A DNA stretch of 64,000 bases from Ruminococcus_G sp050944435 (GCA_050944435.1 JBMNRB010000001.1:186001-250000); one strand, 5' to 3'; positions 1-8,739 are shown, numbered from the stretch's first letter. Notes: generated by a model from the sequence alone, not told the origin. Program-made: numbers and translations.

Positions 1-105
1 ACACAGATGAACGTATCTGCATACTGGCAGAAAATTGTAAAAGGTCTGATCATTGCGCTGGCAGTTATCATTGACGTTCGAGTAGGAAAGAGCAAAAAAG
101 CATAA
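1..105 (+). CDS. Sugar ABC transporter permease, C-terminal end (partial)
   Basis: Only the last 34 codons are present, read in frame from base 1 to a TAA at 103-105. The peptide contains a tryptophan followed by KIVKGLIIALAVIIDVR, then a short basic tail. This is the typical ending of RbsC/XylH-type permeases (BPD_transp_2 family), in which the last membrane segment is followed by a few charged residues. A matching binding lipoprotein starts 29 bases downstream with its own ribosome binding site and no visible promoter or terminator between, so the two are probably one operon whose ATPase lies outside the window. The substrate cannot be told from this fragment. Confidence 0.8.
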   Translation, partial: TQMNVSAYWQKIVKGLIIALAVIIDVRVGKSKKA

Positions 106-134
106 CATAAAACATTAAGAAAAGGAGAAAAAAG

Positions 135-1160
135 ATGAAGAAAAAAATGGTAAAACGGGTATTGACACTGGTTATGGCATCTGTAATGGCAGTTGGGCTT
201 CTGTCTGGGTGCAGCTTAAGTCCCAGCGGAGGCGGAAGCGATGATTCGGCATCGGCAGAAGAAGGCGGAGAGAAAGAGTATGTATATCGCGTAGGTTTTG
301 TCAACATCGATAATGCGGATAACTGCTGTTATCCGGCCATGCAGAAATTCGTGGATTATGTGCAGAGCGATGAATTTGCAGAGTCAGTGGGAGCGGATAA
401 AGTGGAAGCGCTGACTGCAGATTCCGCCAAAGATATTGAAAAACAGACCACCAATGTGGAGACTCTGCTCAGCAAGGGTGTGGATATGATGTTTATCATC
501 GGCGTGGATACGGAAGGAAATACGACCGCCGTACAGGCCTGCAATAATGAAGGCGTGCCGGTATTCATGGTAGGTACGGAAGCTTCCGGCGGCGACTGGA
601 AATTCATTGGCTTTGATGAAAAAGAACTGGGAAAAAGACAGGGCGAATGGTGTGCGGAAAACCTTCCGGAAAATGCTAATATCTGCTATCTCCAGGGAAC
701 ACCGGGCCGTGAAGCTGCCGTTCTGCGTGAAGAAGGATTTATGGAAGGTATCTCTTCCCGAGATGATCTGAACGTGCTTTCTTCTCAGACAGGAGAATTT
801 GAGACAGCGACTGCTATGCAGGTAACGGAAGACTGGATTCAGACCTATGGCGATGAGATTAACGCAATTGTTGCTGCTGACGGTAAAATGGTGGTAGGCG
901 CTGTGGAAGCTCTGAAAGCTGCCAATATGGATCAGAATGTTACTACAGTGGGCGTTGTCAGTGTAGAGGATGACGGATATCTGATTGAAAACGGCGAGCA
1001 GTCTTATGCGGTATTTGTAAGCTGGCCGGAAATCGGAACTCTTTGCGGACAGATCGCAGAGCAGGTTTATAATGGAGAAGAAATTGACGAACGCACCAAT
1101 ATTGAAATGTTTGATATGACGCAGGAGAATTATGAAGAACTGATTGCTACGGCAAAATAA
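135..1160 (+). CDS. Sugar ABC transporter substrate-binding lipoprotein (periplasmic-binding protein family 4)
   Basis: 341 residues, ATG preceded by AAGGAGAA. The N-terminus is a lipoprotein signal: lysine-rich start, hydrophobic core and lipobox LLSGC near residue 26, then a Ser/Gly/Glu-rich linker to about residue 48. The rest has the RbsB/LacI-like two-lobe fold, starting YRVGFVNIDNAD and including FIIGVDTEGNT and VPVFMVGTEASGG. It should sit outside the membrane and deliver a sugar to the permease whose end lies just upstream. It is strikingly similar to the lipoprotein at 2468-3523: long identical runs cover most of the mature protein, and they differ mainly in the signal and linker. 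It ends at a strong hairpin terminator. The ligand is not determinable by eye. Confidence 0.9.
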   Translation: MKKKMVKRVLTLVMASVMAVGLLSGCSLSPSGGGSDDSASAEEGGEKEYVYRVGFVNIDNADNCCYPAMQKFVDYVQSDEFAESVGADKVEALTADSAKDIEKQTTNVETLLSKGVDMMFIIGVDTEGNTTAVQACNNEGVPVFMVGTEASGGDWKFIGFDEKELGKRQGEWCAENLPENANICYLQGTPGREAAVLREEGFMEGISSRDDLNVLSSQTGEFETATAMQVTEDWIQTYGDEINAIVAADGKMVVGAVEALKAANMDQNVTTVGVVSVEDDGYLIENGEQSYAVFVSWPEIGTLCGQIAEQVYNGEEIDERTNIEMFDMTQENYEELIATAK

Positions 1161-1178
1161 CATAACAACCTCCTACGA

Positions 1179-1212
1179 CAGGCATCCCATGACGGGATGC
1201 CTGTTTCCTCTT
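1179..1212 (+). terminator. Rho-independent terminator after the first binding-protein gene
   Basis: A perfect 10-bp stem, CAGGCATCCC (1179-1188) with GGGATGCCTG (1194-1203), a 5-base loop, then a T-rich tract from 1203. It lies 19 bases past the stop codon and separates the transporter operon from the LacI gene. Confidence 0.9.
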
Positions 1213-1271
1213 TACTTTTGTAAAATTTACACGTATAGTAAAGATACGGAGAAGTTTCAGGAGGTAGGGAA

Positions 1272-2294
1272 ATGAAAGTAACGCTGGAACAGGTGGCAAA
1301 ATACGCAGGTGTGTCACGGGGAACTGTCGACCGGGTGGTGAATAAAAGAGGAAATGTCAAGCCGGAAGTAGAGCAGCGGGTACGGGAGGCATTGAAAACA
1401 TTAAATTATGAAAGAAACAAAATTGCCAGCGCCCTTGCCTACAGCAAATATGAGAAAAAAGTCTGCGCCATGTTTCAGAGGACGAATTCCGAGGATTACA
1501 ATCAGAAGATAATGAAAGGAATTTACGATGCACAAAGGGAATTAAATGATTTTGGAATTGCGGTGGAAACGATTATCTGTGAAACATCAGATGGAAACGA
1601 ATTCGTAGACAATATGAAGCATATGGTACGGGAAGGCGTCTGCGGATTTGTTTTGAAAGGTCCGGATGTAGCAGAGATGAGGGAGGAAATCGATAATTTG
1701 GCCAAGCAGAATGTGCCGGTCATTACGTTTAATTCAGATATACCGGAAAGTAAACGGGTTTGTTTTGTGGGCCAAAATCTGTATAAAAGCGGCAGGGTTG
1801 CGGGGAATATTATGGCCAGTCTGATAAGACCGGGAGAGAAGCTGGTAATCGGGTGTGGACTGCCTCAGTATAACGCTCATCATGAAAGGGTAGATGGTTT
1901 TGTATATGAATTAAAAAAGAGGGGAATTCAGGAAGAGCAGTGGAAATTGTTTCATACAGACCAGGATTATCAAGTTACTTATCAACGGTTGATGGAAATT
2001 TGTCAGGAAGAATGTATTTCCGGTATTTATATGTCGGTGGAACCCAATGGGGCTTGTGGAAAGTTCCTGGAGAATCACCCCATGGTTAAACGGCCCTATG
2101 TTATATGCCATGATACGGCGCCGGAAACAATTGAATATTTGAAGAAAGGAATATTTGACTATATCATCGATCAGAATGTTGCCAGGCAGAGTTACTATTC
2201 ATTATTGCTTTTGCGGGACGCTTTTCGGTATGGCAGTTGTGAGCCAGAAGAAATTTTAGACGTAAATATCTATAATGCCGCTTGCTTTGAATGA
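1272..2294 (+). CDS. LacI-family transcriptional regulator
   Basis: 340 residues, ATG with CAGGAGG seven or so bases upstream. Residues 1-50 form the LacI-type helix-turn-helix and hinge (VTLEQVAKYAGVSRGTVDRV, then NKRGNVKPE). The remaining part is the periplasmic-binding-protein-like effector domain, for example VPVITFNSDIPES and VCFVGQNLYKSGRVAG. It lies between the two near-identical binding lipoproteins and directly before a promoter carrying two copies of a near-palindromic 14-mer, so it is the obvious candidate to bind there and control the second lipoprotein. The variant recognition helix SRGTVDRV differs from the usual S..TVSRV and occurs in a recognisable subgroup of the family. Sugar effector unknown. 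Confidence 0.92.
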   Translation: MKVTLEQVAKYAGVSRGTVDRVVNKRGNVKPEVEQRVREALKTLNYERNKIASALAYSKYEKKVCAMFQRTNSEDYNQKIMKGIYDAQRELNDFGIAVETIICETSDGNEFVDNMKHMVREGVCGFVLKGPDVAEMREEIDNLAKQNVPVITFNSDIPESKRVCFVGQNLYKSGRVAGNIMASLIRPGEKLVIGCGLPQYNAHHERVDGFVYELKKRGIQEEQWKLFHTDQDYQVTYQRLMEICQEECISGIYMSVEPNGACGKFLENHPMVKRPYVICHDTAPETIEYLKKGIFDYIIDQNVARQSYYSLLLLRDAFRYGSCEPEEILDVNIYNAACFE

Positions 2295-2350
2295 AATATA
2301 CAAAAAACGGAGAAATTATATGAGTATTATGTCAAAAATGATAAAAATGA

Positions 2351-2379
2351 TTGACGAGTATTGGATGAAAGAATATAAT
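2351..2379 (+). promoter_or_regulatory. Sigma-A promoter of the second binding-protein gene
   Basis: TTGACG at 2351-2356 and TATAAT at 2374-2379 are exactly 17 bases apart, which puts the transcription start near 2386. The 173-base gap between LacI gene and lipoprotein holds this promoter and two operator-like repeats, and no other gene. Confidence 0.75.
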
Positions 2380-2393
2380 AAAATCATAGAAAC

Positions 2394-2407
2394 TGTTCGC
2401 GCGCACA
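2394..2407 (+). promoter_or_regulatory. Candidate LacI operator, copy 1
   Basis: TGTTCGCGCGCACA is a palindrome at six of seven base pairs with a central CG step, the general design of LacI-family operators. It starts about 8 bases after the predicted transcription start, where a bound repressor would block initiation or elongation. Assignment to the adjacent LacI protein is inference from position. Confidence 0.6.
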
Positions 2408-2433
2408 GAATTTCTTTTTTGTTTTCAGGAGTT

Positions 2434-2447
2434 TGTTCGCGCGCACA
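2434..2447 (+). promoter_or_regulatory. Candidate LacI operator, copy 2
   Basis: An identical copy of the 14-mer TGTTCGCGCGCACA, 40 bases downstream of copy 1 (about four helical turns) and 20 bases before the start codon of the lipoprotein gene. The flanking bases are also partly repeated. Confidence 0.6.
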
Positions 2448-2467
2448 AAAATTTCAGAAAGGGGAAC

Positions 2468-3523
2468 ATGTGTATGAAAAAAAGTATGGTAAAACGATGG
2501 ATGGCAATTGTTATGGCATTTGTGATTTGTATCGGAATGCTGGGCGGATGCAGTCTGAAATCAGAGACAGGGGAAACAGGCGCCAGTGCATCGGGAGAAA
2601 GCAACGGCGAAGCGTCCGATTCGAAAGAAAACGATTCCGAATTCGTATACCGCGTGGGATTTGTCAACATTGATAATGCAGATACAGCATGCTATCCGGC
2701 TATGCAGAAATTTGTAGAATACGTGGAAAGTGATGAATTTGCAAAATCTGTCGGCGCAGATAAAGTAGAAGTTTTAACGGCAGATTCGGCAAAGGATATT
2801 GAAAAGCAGACGACAAATGTGGAAACGCTGCTCAGCAAAGGCGTGGACATGATGTTTATTATCGGTGTGGATACTCAGGGAAATACTACTTCTGTAAATG
2901 CTTGCAATGCAGAGGGTGTTCCTGTTTTCATGGTAGGAACAGAAGCTTCCGGAGGAGAATGGAAATTTATTGGGTTTGATGAAACAGAATTAGGAAGGAG
3001 ACAGGGGGAATGGTGTGCTGCTAATCTGCCGGAAAATTCCAAAATCTGTTATCTTCAGGGGACACCGGGCCGGGAAGCCACGGTGATGAGGGAGGAAGGC
3101 TTCATGGAAGGCATTTCATCCCGGGATGATCTGGAAGTCATTTCTTCTCAAAACGGTGATTTTGATGCAGCAACGGCAATGCAGGTAACGGAAGACTGGA
3201 TTCAGGCATATGGGGATGAGATCAACTGTATTGCTTCTGCCAACAGTACTATGATTACAGGAGCCATTGAAGCCTTAAAAGCAGCGCGTATGAATGAAAA
3301 TGTTACTACGGTGGGCGTGGTACATATCGGAGAGGAAGATGGTTATCCAATCCCTGACGGCGATGAAGATTATGCGATTTTTGTAAGCTGGCCGGAAATT
3401 GGAACTCTTTGCGGACAGATTGCAGAGAAGTATTATAATGGAGAAGAAATAGAAGACAGAACCAATATTGAGCTGGAGGATATGACAGCGGAAAATTTCG
3501 ATGAAATTGTAGCTGCTCAGTAA
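2468..3523 (+). CDS. Sugar ABC transporter substrate-binding lipoprotein, paralogue of the one at 135-1160
   Basis: 351 residues; start ATG at 2468 with AAAGGGGAA upstream (the next ATG, two codons on, is also possible). Lipoprotein signal with lipobox MLGGC near residue 28, then a Ser/Glu/Gly linker. The mature domain repeats the first lipoprotein almost word for word (YRVGFVNIDNAD, VGTEASGG, CYLQGTPGREA, VSWPEIGTLCGQIAE). It has no permease or ATPase gene beside it, so it must either use the transporter encoded upstream or act as a sensor. Its own promoter with two candidate operators suggests expression different from the first copy. Probably a recent tandem duplication around the LacI gene. 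Confidence 0.9.
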   Translation: MCMKKSMVKRWMAIVMAFVICIGMLGGCSLKSETGETGASASGESNGEASDSKENDSEFVYRVGFVNIDNADTACYPAMQKFVEYVESDEFAKSVGADKVEVLTADSAKDIEKQTTNVETLLSKGVDMMFIIGVDTQGNTTSVNACNAEGVPVFMVGTEASGGEWKFIGFDETELGRRQGEWCAANLPENSKICYLQGTPGREATVMREEGFMEGISSRDDLEVISSQNGDFDAATAMQVTEDWIQAYGDEINCIASANSTMITGAIEALKAARMNENVTTVGVVHIGEEDGYPIPDGDEDYAIFVSWPEIGTLCGQIAEKYYNGEEIEDRTNIELEDMTAENFDEIVAAQ

Positions 3524-3535
3524 GGCCCCTTTAGT

Positions 3536-3575
3536 GCCCGCCAAATGGATGCGCATGTGTGTCCGATTGGCGGGC
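3536..3575. terminator. Hairpin between convergent genes
   Basis: GCCCGCCAA (3536-3544) pairs with TTGGCGGGC (3567-3575) across a 22-base loop. No good T-run follows on the plus strand, so termination strength is uncertain. It sits between the lipoprotein and the convergent minus-strand gene. Confidence 0.5.
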
Positions 3576-3610
3576 TGTCTGCTGTTAGATGTGACGTATA
3601 GCTGGCGATG

Positions 3611-4921
3611 TCAGTTAAAGTCCAGCTGATATTCTATGTAATAATAATCCTCACCCATTAAAGCTGTGAATTTACAGTTCCAATATGCAGACGACCAGTT
3701 ATAAAAACCCATGTCATCCGCAGCCGGCTGTATGATATTGGAGATAAAGGTATCATCCGGAAGGTTTGCGATCTGATCCAGAACATCACGTCCTTTCACA
3801 AGAAAAGTAAAACTGTGACTCCCGCTGCCATTGGAAACCAGCCATTGATAAATAAAATCAGAATAAACTTCTACGGAATCTATGACATAGGTACAGTCTG
3901 TGTCTGTCTGTTCTATGACGCTTAATTCCCAGTCTGTTCCATGGAGAGCATTGTAGTCAAGATCCTCTGAATGACATTCCGGAAGAAAAATACCGAAGTG
4001 ATCTCTGGAATGCTGGCCATCGGTCATCCTGGTATCGGGCACGTTGAAAAACTCGTAGGACACATAAGAAGGAGTGGTTTCCTGTTCCCCATACTGATCG
4101 GCAAAAGTTACGTCACAGTTATAAAAATTCCCATCCAGCTGCAAAATATTCCAGGCATGGCGTCCCATCTCTTCGGTTTTCCAATCATATGCCCAACCTG
4201 TGGCAAAATAACAGGGAACGTTCCGCTTCATCATCAAATACTGAAAGGCATGGGCATATCCGGAACAGACGGTAGCCTGCTCCACAAATGCACTGTAAAT
4301 GTTCTGATCATGAGGCCCCGGACGGTAAACGGTATTTCTGCACAGATGGTCATAAAAGAATTTCTCTGCCTCTAAATCGGTAAGGTGAGAGGCGGCTTCG
4401 AGGATCAGGTTTACCTTTCCATCGACTGCCTTTTTGTTGGCTTCCAGATCATTCAGAAGATCATTATATTCGGGATGAACTTCTGTAACGGTCGATGCAT
4501 TTTCTTCACCGATAAGCTTGGCATCTGCTTCATACCAAAACAGATGGGGTTGGTCATAAGCTATATAGGTAAGAATATTGCTGACGGACAGACGGGTAAG
4601 ATTGCGTTCTGATAAAAGGATTTCTTCCTCGCCGGCTTCTATGCCCGCCAGAATTTCTTCATATACGATCTTTTCGGAATCATTCAATTCTGCGTAAAAG
4701 GGATAAAGTGTTTCATCTAGTCCCTTCGGTCTGTTATCCGGCATATTGCTGCCGGCAGTCTCCGTATATACGGAACTGTCCTGCGTATCGGCATCCTGGT
4801 TTTTTGTGTTGAAAAATGAGTCAAAATTAAAAGCGATAAATACAGCCGTCACTGTCAATAGAAATAGAAGGATTTCCCGGCCCTGGTTTCCTTTCTGACT
4901 GTCTGTTCTTTTTGTGCGCAT
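3611..4921 (-). CDS. Membrane-anchored transglutaminase-like domain protein
   Basis: 436 residues from the ATG at 4921, chosen because AAAGGAG lies nine bases upstream of it; an ATG eight codons earlier has no such site. After a basic start, a single hydrophobic segment at about residues 16-33 anchors the protein, with the bulk outside. Acidic, low-complexity sequence follows, then a transglutaminase-like core. The three catalytic positions are visible as Cys in VCSGYAHAF, His in GRHAWNIL and Asp in YNCDVTFAD. The C-terminal 150 residues are not recognisable. Proteins of this type are common in Clostridia and are thought to be extracellular proteases or cross-linking enzymes, but no substrate is known. 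It stands alone, convergent to the lipoprotein gene. Confidence 0.8.
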   Translation of the reverse strand: MRTKRTDSQKGNQGREILLFLLTVTAVFIAFNFDSFFNTKNQDADTQDSSVYTETAGSNMPDNRPKGLDETLYPFYAELNDSEKIVYEEILAGIEAGEEEILLSERNLTRLSVSNILTYIAYDQPHLFWYEADAKLIGEENASTVTEVHPEYNDLLNDLEANKKAVDGKVNLILEAASHLTDLEAEKFFYDHLCRNTVYRPGPHDQNIYSAFVEQATVCSGYAHAFQYLMMKRNVPCYFATGWAYDWKTEEMGRHAWNILQLDGNFYNCDVTFADQYGEQETTPSYVSYEFFNVPDTRMTDGQHSRDHFGIFLPECHSEDLDYNALHGTDWELSVIEQTDTDCTYVIDSVEVYSDFIYQWLVSNGSGSHSFTFLVKGRDVLDQIANLPDDTFISNIIQPAADDMGFYNWSSAYWNCKFTALMGEDYYYIEYQLDFN

Positions 4922-5009
4922 GGTTGCTCCTTTCAGAGGATTCACTTATTAAATGCGTGTGAAACGCTATCAGCCGTATAAAGAAAAGTAAATAACTCAT
5001 CGCGGGACA

Positions 5010-5018
5010 TGATATAAT
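5010..5018 (+). promoter_or_regulatory. Extended -10 promoter of the sensing module
   Basis: A TGA followed by TATAAT (5013-5018) forms an extended -10 element; no good -35 box is seen 17 bases upstream. It precedes the lipoprotein-kinase-regulator genes by about 55 bases. Confidence 0.5.
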
Positions 5019-5071
5019 AATAATGTCTGAATTAAAAATGCATATCCGGGAAAGGAGTTATCTTATTATTC

Positions 5072-6121
5072 ATGATACCATATAGACAGCTTTCTTCGAC
5101 AGATATTTTTCAGATTGTCAGAATAAATTTTAGAATGGCCGGAACTGTTCATTCCTGTTATCGGAGCATAAAGACGCGTATTGCCCTTATGTTATTCTGT
5201 ATTGCAATGTTAATCAGCGGATGCGGCAAAAGCAGCGGGCAGGCAAACAGCTTCGAGGATGTGAAAAGAATCACATTTGTATGTCCTATTACAAACGACG
5301 ATACATATTGGGAGTCAGCTTATGAAGGGATGAAAGCAGCAGCCAGGGAGCTTGGGGGAATCGATGTTATGATGACAGGATCTGATCAGGCAGATGAGGA
5401 AGAATGGGTACGTTCCTTTGATTCGGCAGTGGCTGCGCAGGTGGATGGGATTATTTCCACAGGTACGTCCAAAGCGCTGATATCACATATTAATAAAGCG
5501 GCGGCGGAGCATATACCGGTGGCGTTGATAGATACGGATTTGCCGGAGTCAGACAGACTATGTTATGTAGGGTTGGACAATTATGAATTGGGAAGGGAAG
5601 GGATAGAACTTATTTCAGAACTTTCCGGGAAGAAAGCTCAGATCGGTGTAATCGGTTTATCTTATAAGGCAGAAAACTTTAAAGAACGTCTGAAAGGAAT
5701 GGAGGATGCAGTAAAACAGTACCCGCAGATGCAGATAGTTACAGTGAAAACGGTTTCCAATGCGGTTAAGGCATCGGAAGCCGCCGCGAAAATAACAGAA
5801 CAGTATCCACAGATTGATACATTTTACTGCATTGATGGAACAACGCCAAAAGGGGCAGCCCAGTTTCTGATAGAAAATCATAAAACATCTGATATTTTAT
5901 GCGTTGGAATGAGTGATGATCAGGAAATCGTTGACCGAATACGTGACGGTTCTCTGGACGGAACGATCAGTCTGCAGCCTTATGAAATGGGATATCAGGC
6001 GCTTATGAATCTGAATGACTATTTAAATAATGAAGAAGTGAATGAAATTACAATACCGGATACACGAAAAGTGTCGGCTGAAAATATCGAGAAATTTGCT
6101 TATTCAAAAGGATATCAGTGA
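5072..6121 (+). CDS. Sugar-binding lipoprotein, probable co-receptor of the adjacent histidine kinase
   Basis: 349 residues. The ATG at 5072 lies 14 bases after AAAGGAG; no later in-frame ATG has a site. The lipoprotein signal is preceded by an unusually long N-terminal stretch of about 30 residues, with lipobox LISGC near residue 51. The mature part has the RbsB-type sugar-binding fold (FVCPITNDDTYWES, VDGIISTGTS, VALIDTDLPES, YVGLDNYELG). No permease or ATPase is nearby. It is followed immediately by a YesM-type kinase and YesN-type regulator. In Clostridium beijerinckii the binding protein XylFII activates the kinase LytS in a similar gene arrangement, so a sensor role is more likely than transport. 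Ligand unknown. Confidence 0.82.
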   Translation: MIPYRQLSSTDIFQIVRINFRMAGTVHSCYRSIKTRIALMLFCIAMLISGCGKSSGQANSFEDVKRITFVCPITNDDTYWESAYEGMKAAARELGGIDVMMTGSDQADEEEWVRSFDSAVAAQVDGIISTGTSKALISHINKAAAEHIPVALIDTDLPESDRLCYVGLDNYELGREGIELISELSGKKAQIGVIGLSYKAENFKERLKGMEDAVKQYPQMQIVTVKTVSNAVKASEAAAKITEQYPQIDTFYCIDGTTPKGAAQFLIENHKTSDILCVGMSDDQEIVDRIRDGSLDGTISLQPYEMGYQALMNLNDYLNNEEVNEITIPDTRKVSAENIEKFAYSKGYQ

Positions 6122-6125
6122 AGTT

Positions 6126-7550
6126 ATGATGGGAAGAACAAACAGAGATGGAACAATGTACGGGCAATTAAAACATTACAGCTATATTTTGATTAGTATT
6201 TTTGTCATAATATGGCTGGCGACTGCTGTCAGTCTGTTTATACAGAATAATCATTTTTTGCAAATACAGCAGAAACAGACAGATGCAAACCGGTTATTTC
6301 GGATCTTAAATGATACGCAGGATGATTTAAAAAGCGTTATATTTTTTTCTGATAATGAAAAACATATAGAAAAATATCAAAAAAATGCATCGGAATTAAA
6401 AAAAGCTGCGGAGAAGATCCCAGGTCTGTATGATTCACGTAATTTATTGGAATTGCAGCTGCGTGTAGAAACATATTTAAAAAACGCGGAGCAGACAGTC
6501 GAATTAAGAGAGAGAAATCTGCCTGCCAGCAGAGAGTTTTATGAAGAAGCAGCATATGTCAGTGAATTAATACAGGAGCAATATAACGGTGTATTCGATG
6601 AGCTGGATTTTTTTCTGAAGCAGGAAATTGACAGCTATCATCATGAGATAATTCTTATGACCTGCATACTGACGGCAGCGGCGGCAGCAGTTATGTTCGG
6701 AAGCTTCTGGTATGCACGGTATTTTTCAAAAAAAGTAAGCAGCCCGATTCTTAAGCTGGCCCAAGCAGCGGAAAAAGTTGGCCGTGGAGAGAGGACGCCG
6801 ATAGGTGATACGATAGACAGCAGCGGAGAGATACAAATTTTGGCGGAATGTTTTGATCATATGATTTTAGAAATTGAAAAACAGATGCAGGAACTGAAAG
6901 AAAAGGGGGAATTGGAATATCAGGTGCTTCAGGCACAAATTAATCCGCATTTTTTGTTTAATACATTAAATATGATACGTCAGCTCGCGTTTATTGGTCA
7001 GACCGAGCAGACGATGCAGGCGGTTGAATTGTTGTCAGATCTTCTGCGTTACGGTCTGGCTAATGATAAAGAATCAACAATGATACAGGAAATGAAAAAT
7101 GCGGAAAATTATTTAAAGATTCAAAATATGAGGTATGAACATTGTATCGAGTTTCAGAAACATATAGATCTGGGAATAGAGCAAGTACCCATGCCCGCCA
7201 TGATTCTGCAGCCTCTGGTGGAGAACTCTGTTGTCCATGGGATGAGCCGAAGCAAAGGCAGGCTGGTGATTGGGCTTGATATACAGAAAAGGGAAAATCA
7301 TATACGAATGTGTATTTATGACACAGGAAAAGGTATGTCCCAGGAGCGGATAAAAATTCTGGAAAACCTGGAGAAGCACACAGAGGAGAAGGAGACAGTG
7401 CCGCGTTCGGATAAAAAGCAGTCTATGGGATTGAAAAATATATATCGGCGTCTGAGGATTTTCTTTGATGAAGATGTAAATTTGAAGCTGAAGAGTATAC
7501 CATATACATATACGGAGGTTGTCATAGAAATTCCGGCAGCAAGGAGATAG
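6126..7550 (+). CDS. Sensor histidine kinase, YesM/LytS type
   Basis: 474 residues from the ATG at 6126, five bases past the previous stop; longer readings would overlap the lipoprotein gene by about 80 bases. Domain order: membrane segment at about 12-35, extracellular helical sensor of about 140 residues, second membrane segment near 175-197, HAMP region, then the His_kinase/HATPase pair. The phosphorylated His is in QINPHFLFNTLN (about residue 275); the N box is LQPLVENSVVHGM and the G box DTGKGMS. The gene is packed between a binding lipoprotein and the response regulator, stop to start spacing 2 bases downstream, so the three form one signalling unit. Confidence 0.92.
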   Translation: MMGRTNRDGTMYGQLKHYSYILISIFVIIWLATAVSLFIQNNHFLQIQQKQTDANRLFRILNDTQDDLKSVIFFSDNEKHIEKYQKNASELKKAAEKIPGLYDSRNLLELQLRVETYLKNAEQTVELRERNLPASREFYEEAAYVSELIQEQYNGVFDELDFFLKQEIDSYHHEIILMTCILTAAAAAVMFGSFWYARYFSKKVSSPILKLAQAAEKVGRGERTPIGDTIDSSGEIQILAECFDHMILEIEKQMQELKEKGELEYQVLQAQINPHFLFNTLNMIRQLAFIGQTEQTMQAVELLSDLLRYGLANDKESTMIQEMKNAENYLKIQNMRYEHCIEFQKHIDLGIEQVPMPAMILQPLVENSVVHGMSRSKGRLVIGLDIQKRENHIRMCIYDTGKGMSQERIKILENLEKHTEEKETVPRSDKKQSMGLKNIYRRLRIFFDEDVNLKLKSIPYTYTEVVIEIPAARR

Positions 7551-7552
7551 GC

Positions 7553-8668
7553 ATGTGTAAAATTTTAATTATCGAAGATGAAGAAATAGAACAAAGAGCG
7601 TTTCAAAAGTTTATTTCACAGTTTTTTCCGGAAGTCAAATTGCTTGAAGGAGCAAGAAACGGGATCGATGGCCTGCTGACCGTTGAGGAAGAAAATCCAG
7701 ATCTGTTGCTGTTGGATATTCAAATGCCGGATATGGATGGACTTACGCTTTTGAAAAAAATACGGGAAAAGGGTTACCGGGGAAAAATTATCATTCAAAC
7801 GGCTTATGATTATTTTGATTATGTGCAGACGGCGCTGAATCAGGGAGCGGATGCTTATATCCTGAAACCTGCGGCGGATGATGTGATGTGCGATACAATT
7901 TCCAGGTGTTTGAAAGCACTAAGTCTGGAACAGTCTTCTGAACGCGAACGCCAGACGGAAAAAGAACAGTTGAACGATATGAGGGAATATATCGTGCGGG
8001 AAACAGCCAAAAAAATTCAAATCCGGAATATGAGCCAAATGTTTACAGAAGGTAAGATAAGCGAGCATGGTTCCCGGATCATAAAGGAAATTGCGGAATC
8101 CTTCCTGAAATGTATAAAATCCACGGATTTGAAAACAGGGCAGCGGCAGATTATGGAATCTTGGTCAGTCTTTTGGCATGAAGTAAAAAGAATGAACGAT
8201 TCTGATCTGCCGGACAGTATTTGGAAAGCAGATATGGAAGAAATTCAAAGTAAAATGACGAGAGAGGAACTGCTGCATTGGCTGGAATGGAAAATAGAGA
8301 CTGCGCTGCTTCAGATCCTGAACAGAAAAGAAGATACATATCATATTTTTTTAAGGCAGGCGATGAGCTATATTAAAGCACACTACAGAGAAGATATTTC
8401 CCTGCAGCAGATTGCGGATGAAGTAGGAATATCTTCCTACTACCTGAGTCATCTGTTCAGTGAACAGGTGGGAAAAAGCATAACAAATTATATTTTGGAT
8501 CTCAGGATACAGCATATGTTTCAAATGCTTGAAAAAGAAGATCTGACTATTAAAGAACTGGCAGGTGAACTGGGATACCGTGACGTCGCATATTTTTCCA
8601 GAGTAGTTAAAAAAAGTACAGGAAAAACTGTGGGAGAAATCAAACGGCAGATTAGAAAATCAAAATAA
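7553..8668 (+). CDS. Response regulator with AraC-type DNA-binding domain, YesN type
   Basis: 371 residues starting two bases after the kinase stop. The receiver domain occupies about residues 1-120, with acidic pocket EDEE at residues 9-12 and the phosphorylated Asp55 in LLLLDIQMPDMDG. A poorly conserved linker of about 130 residues follows. The C-terminal 100 residues are an AraC double helix-turn-helix (ISLQQIADEVGISSYYLSHL and LTIKELAGELGYRDVAYFSR). It should activate genes in response to the ligand of the lipoprotein at 5072. The carboxylesterase and SGNH hydrolase immediately downstream, each with its own promoter, are plausible targets, which is inference from order only. Confidence 0.92.
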   Translation: MCKILIIEDEEIEQRAFQKFISQFFPEVKLLEGARNGIDGLLTVEEENPDLLLLDIQMPDMDGLTLLKKIREKGYRGKIIIQTAYDYFDYVQTALNQGADAYILKPAADDVMCDTISRCLKALSLEQSSERERQTEKEQLNDMREYIVRETAKKIQIRNMSQMFTEGKISEHGSRIIKEIAESFLKCIKSTDLKTGQRQIMESWSVFWHEVKRMNDSDLPDSIWKADMEEIQSKMTREELLHWLEWKIETALLQILNRKEDTYHIFLRQAMSYIKAHYREDISLQQIADEVGISSYYLSHLFSEQVGKSITNYILDLRIQHMFQMLEKEDLTIKELAGELGYRDVAYFSRVVKKSTGKTVGEIKRQIRKSK

Positions 8669-8710
8669 TCGGGCATCGCAAAAATGTACCAAAATAACAA
8701 AATGATAGAA

Positions 8711-8739
8711 TTGTTTACGCTAAAAACAAATGATATGAT
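8711..8739 (+). promoter_or_regulatory. Promoter of the carboxylesterase gene
   Basis: TTGTTT at 8711-8716 and TATGAT at 8734-8739, 17 bases apart, 29 bases before the start codon. Confidence 0.55.

Noticed and set aside
384..1163. Long open frames opposite real genes (for example the 259-codon minus-strand frame here, and others opposite 13613-13957 and 26551-27207)
   Set aside because: They lie entirely within convincing genes, lack ribosome binding sites and have no recognisable motifs; they are by-products of codon bias.
2275..2673. A 132-codon frame covering the gap before the second lipoprotein
   Set aside because: It runs through the promoter and operators and then in the wrong frame over the lipoprotein signal; no ribosome binding site.
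5752..5765. A catabolite-response-like sequence TGAAAACGGTTTCC
   Set aside because: It lies deep inside a coding region, has a mismatch in the right half and no promoter nearby.
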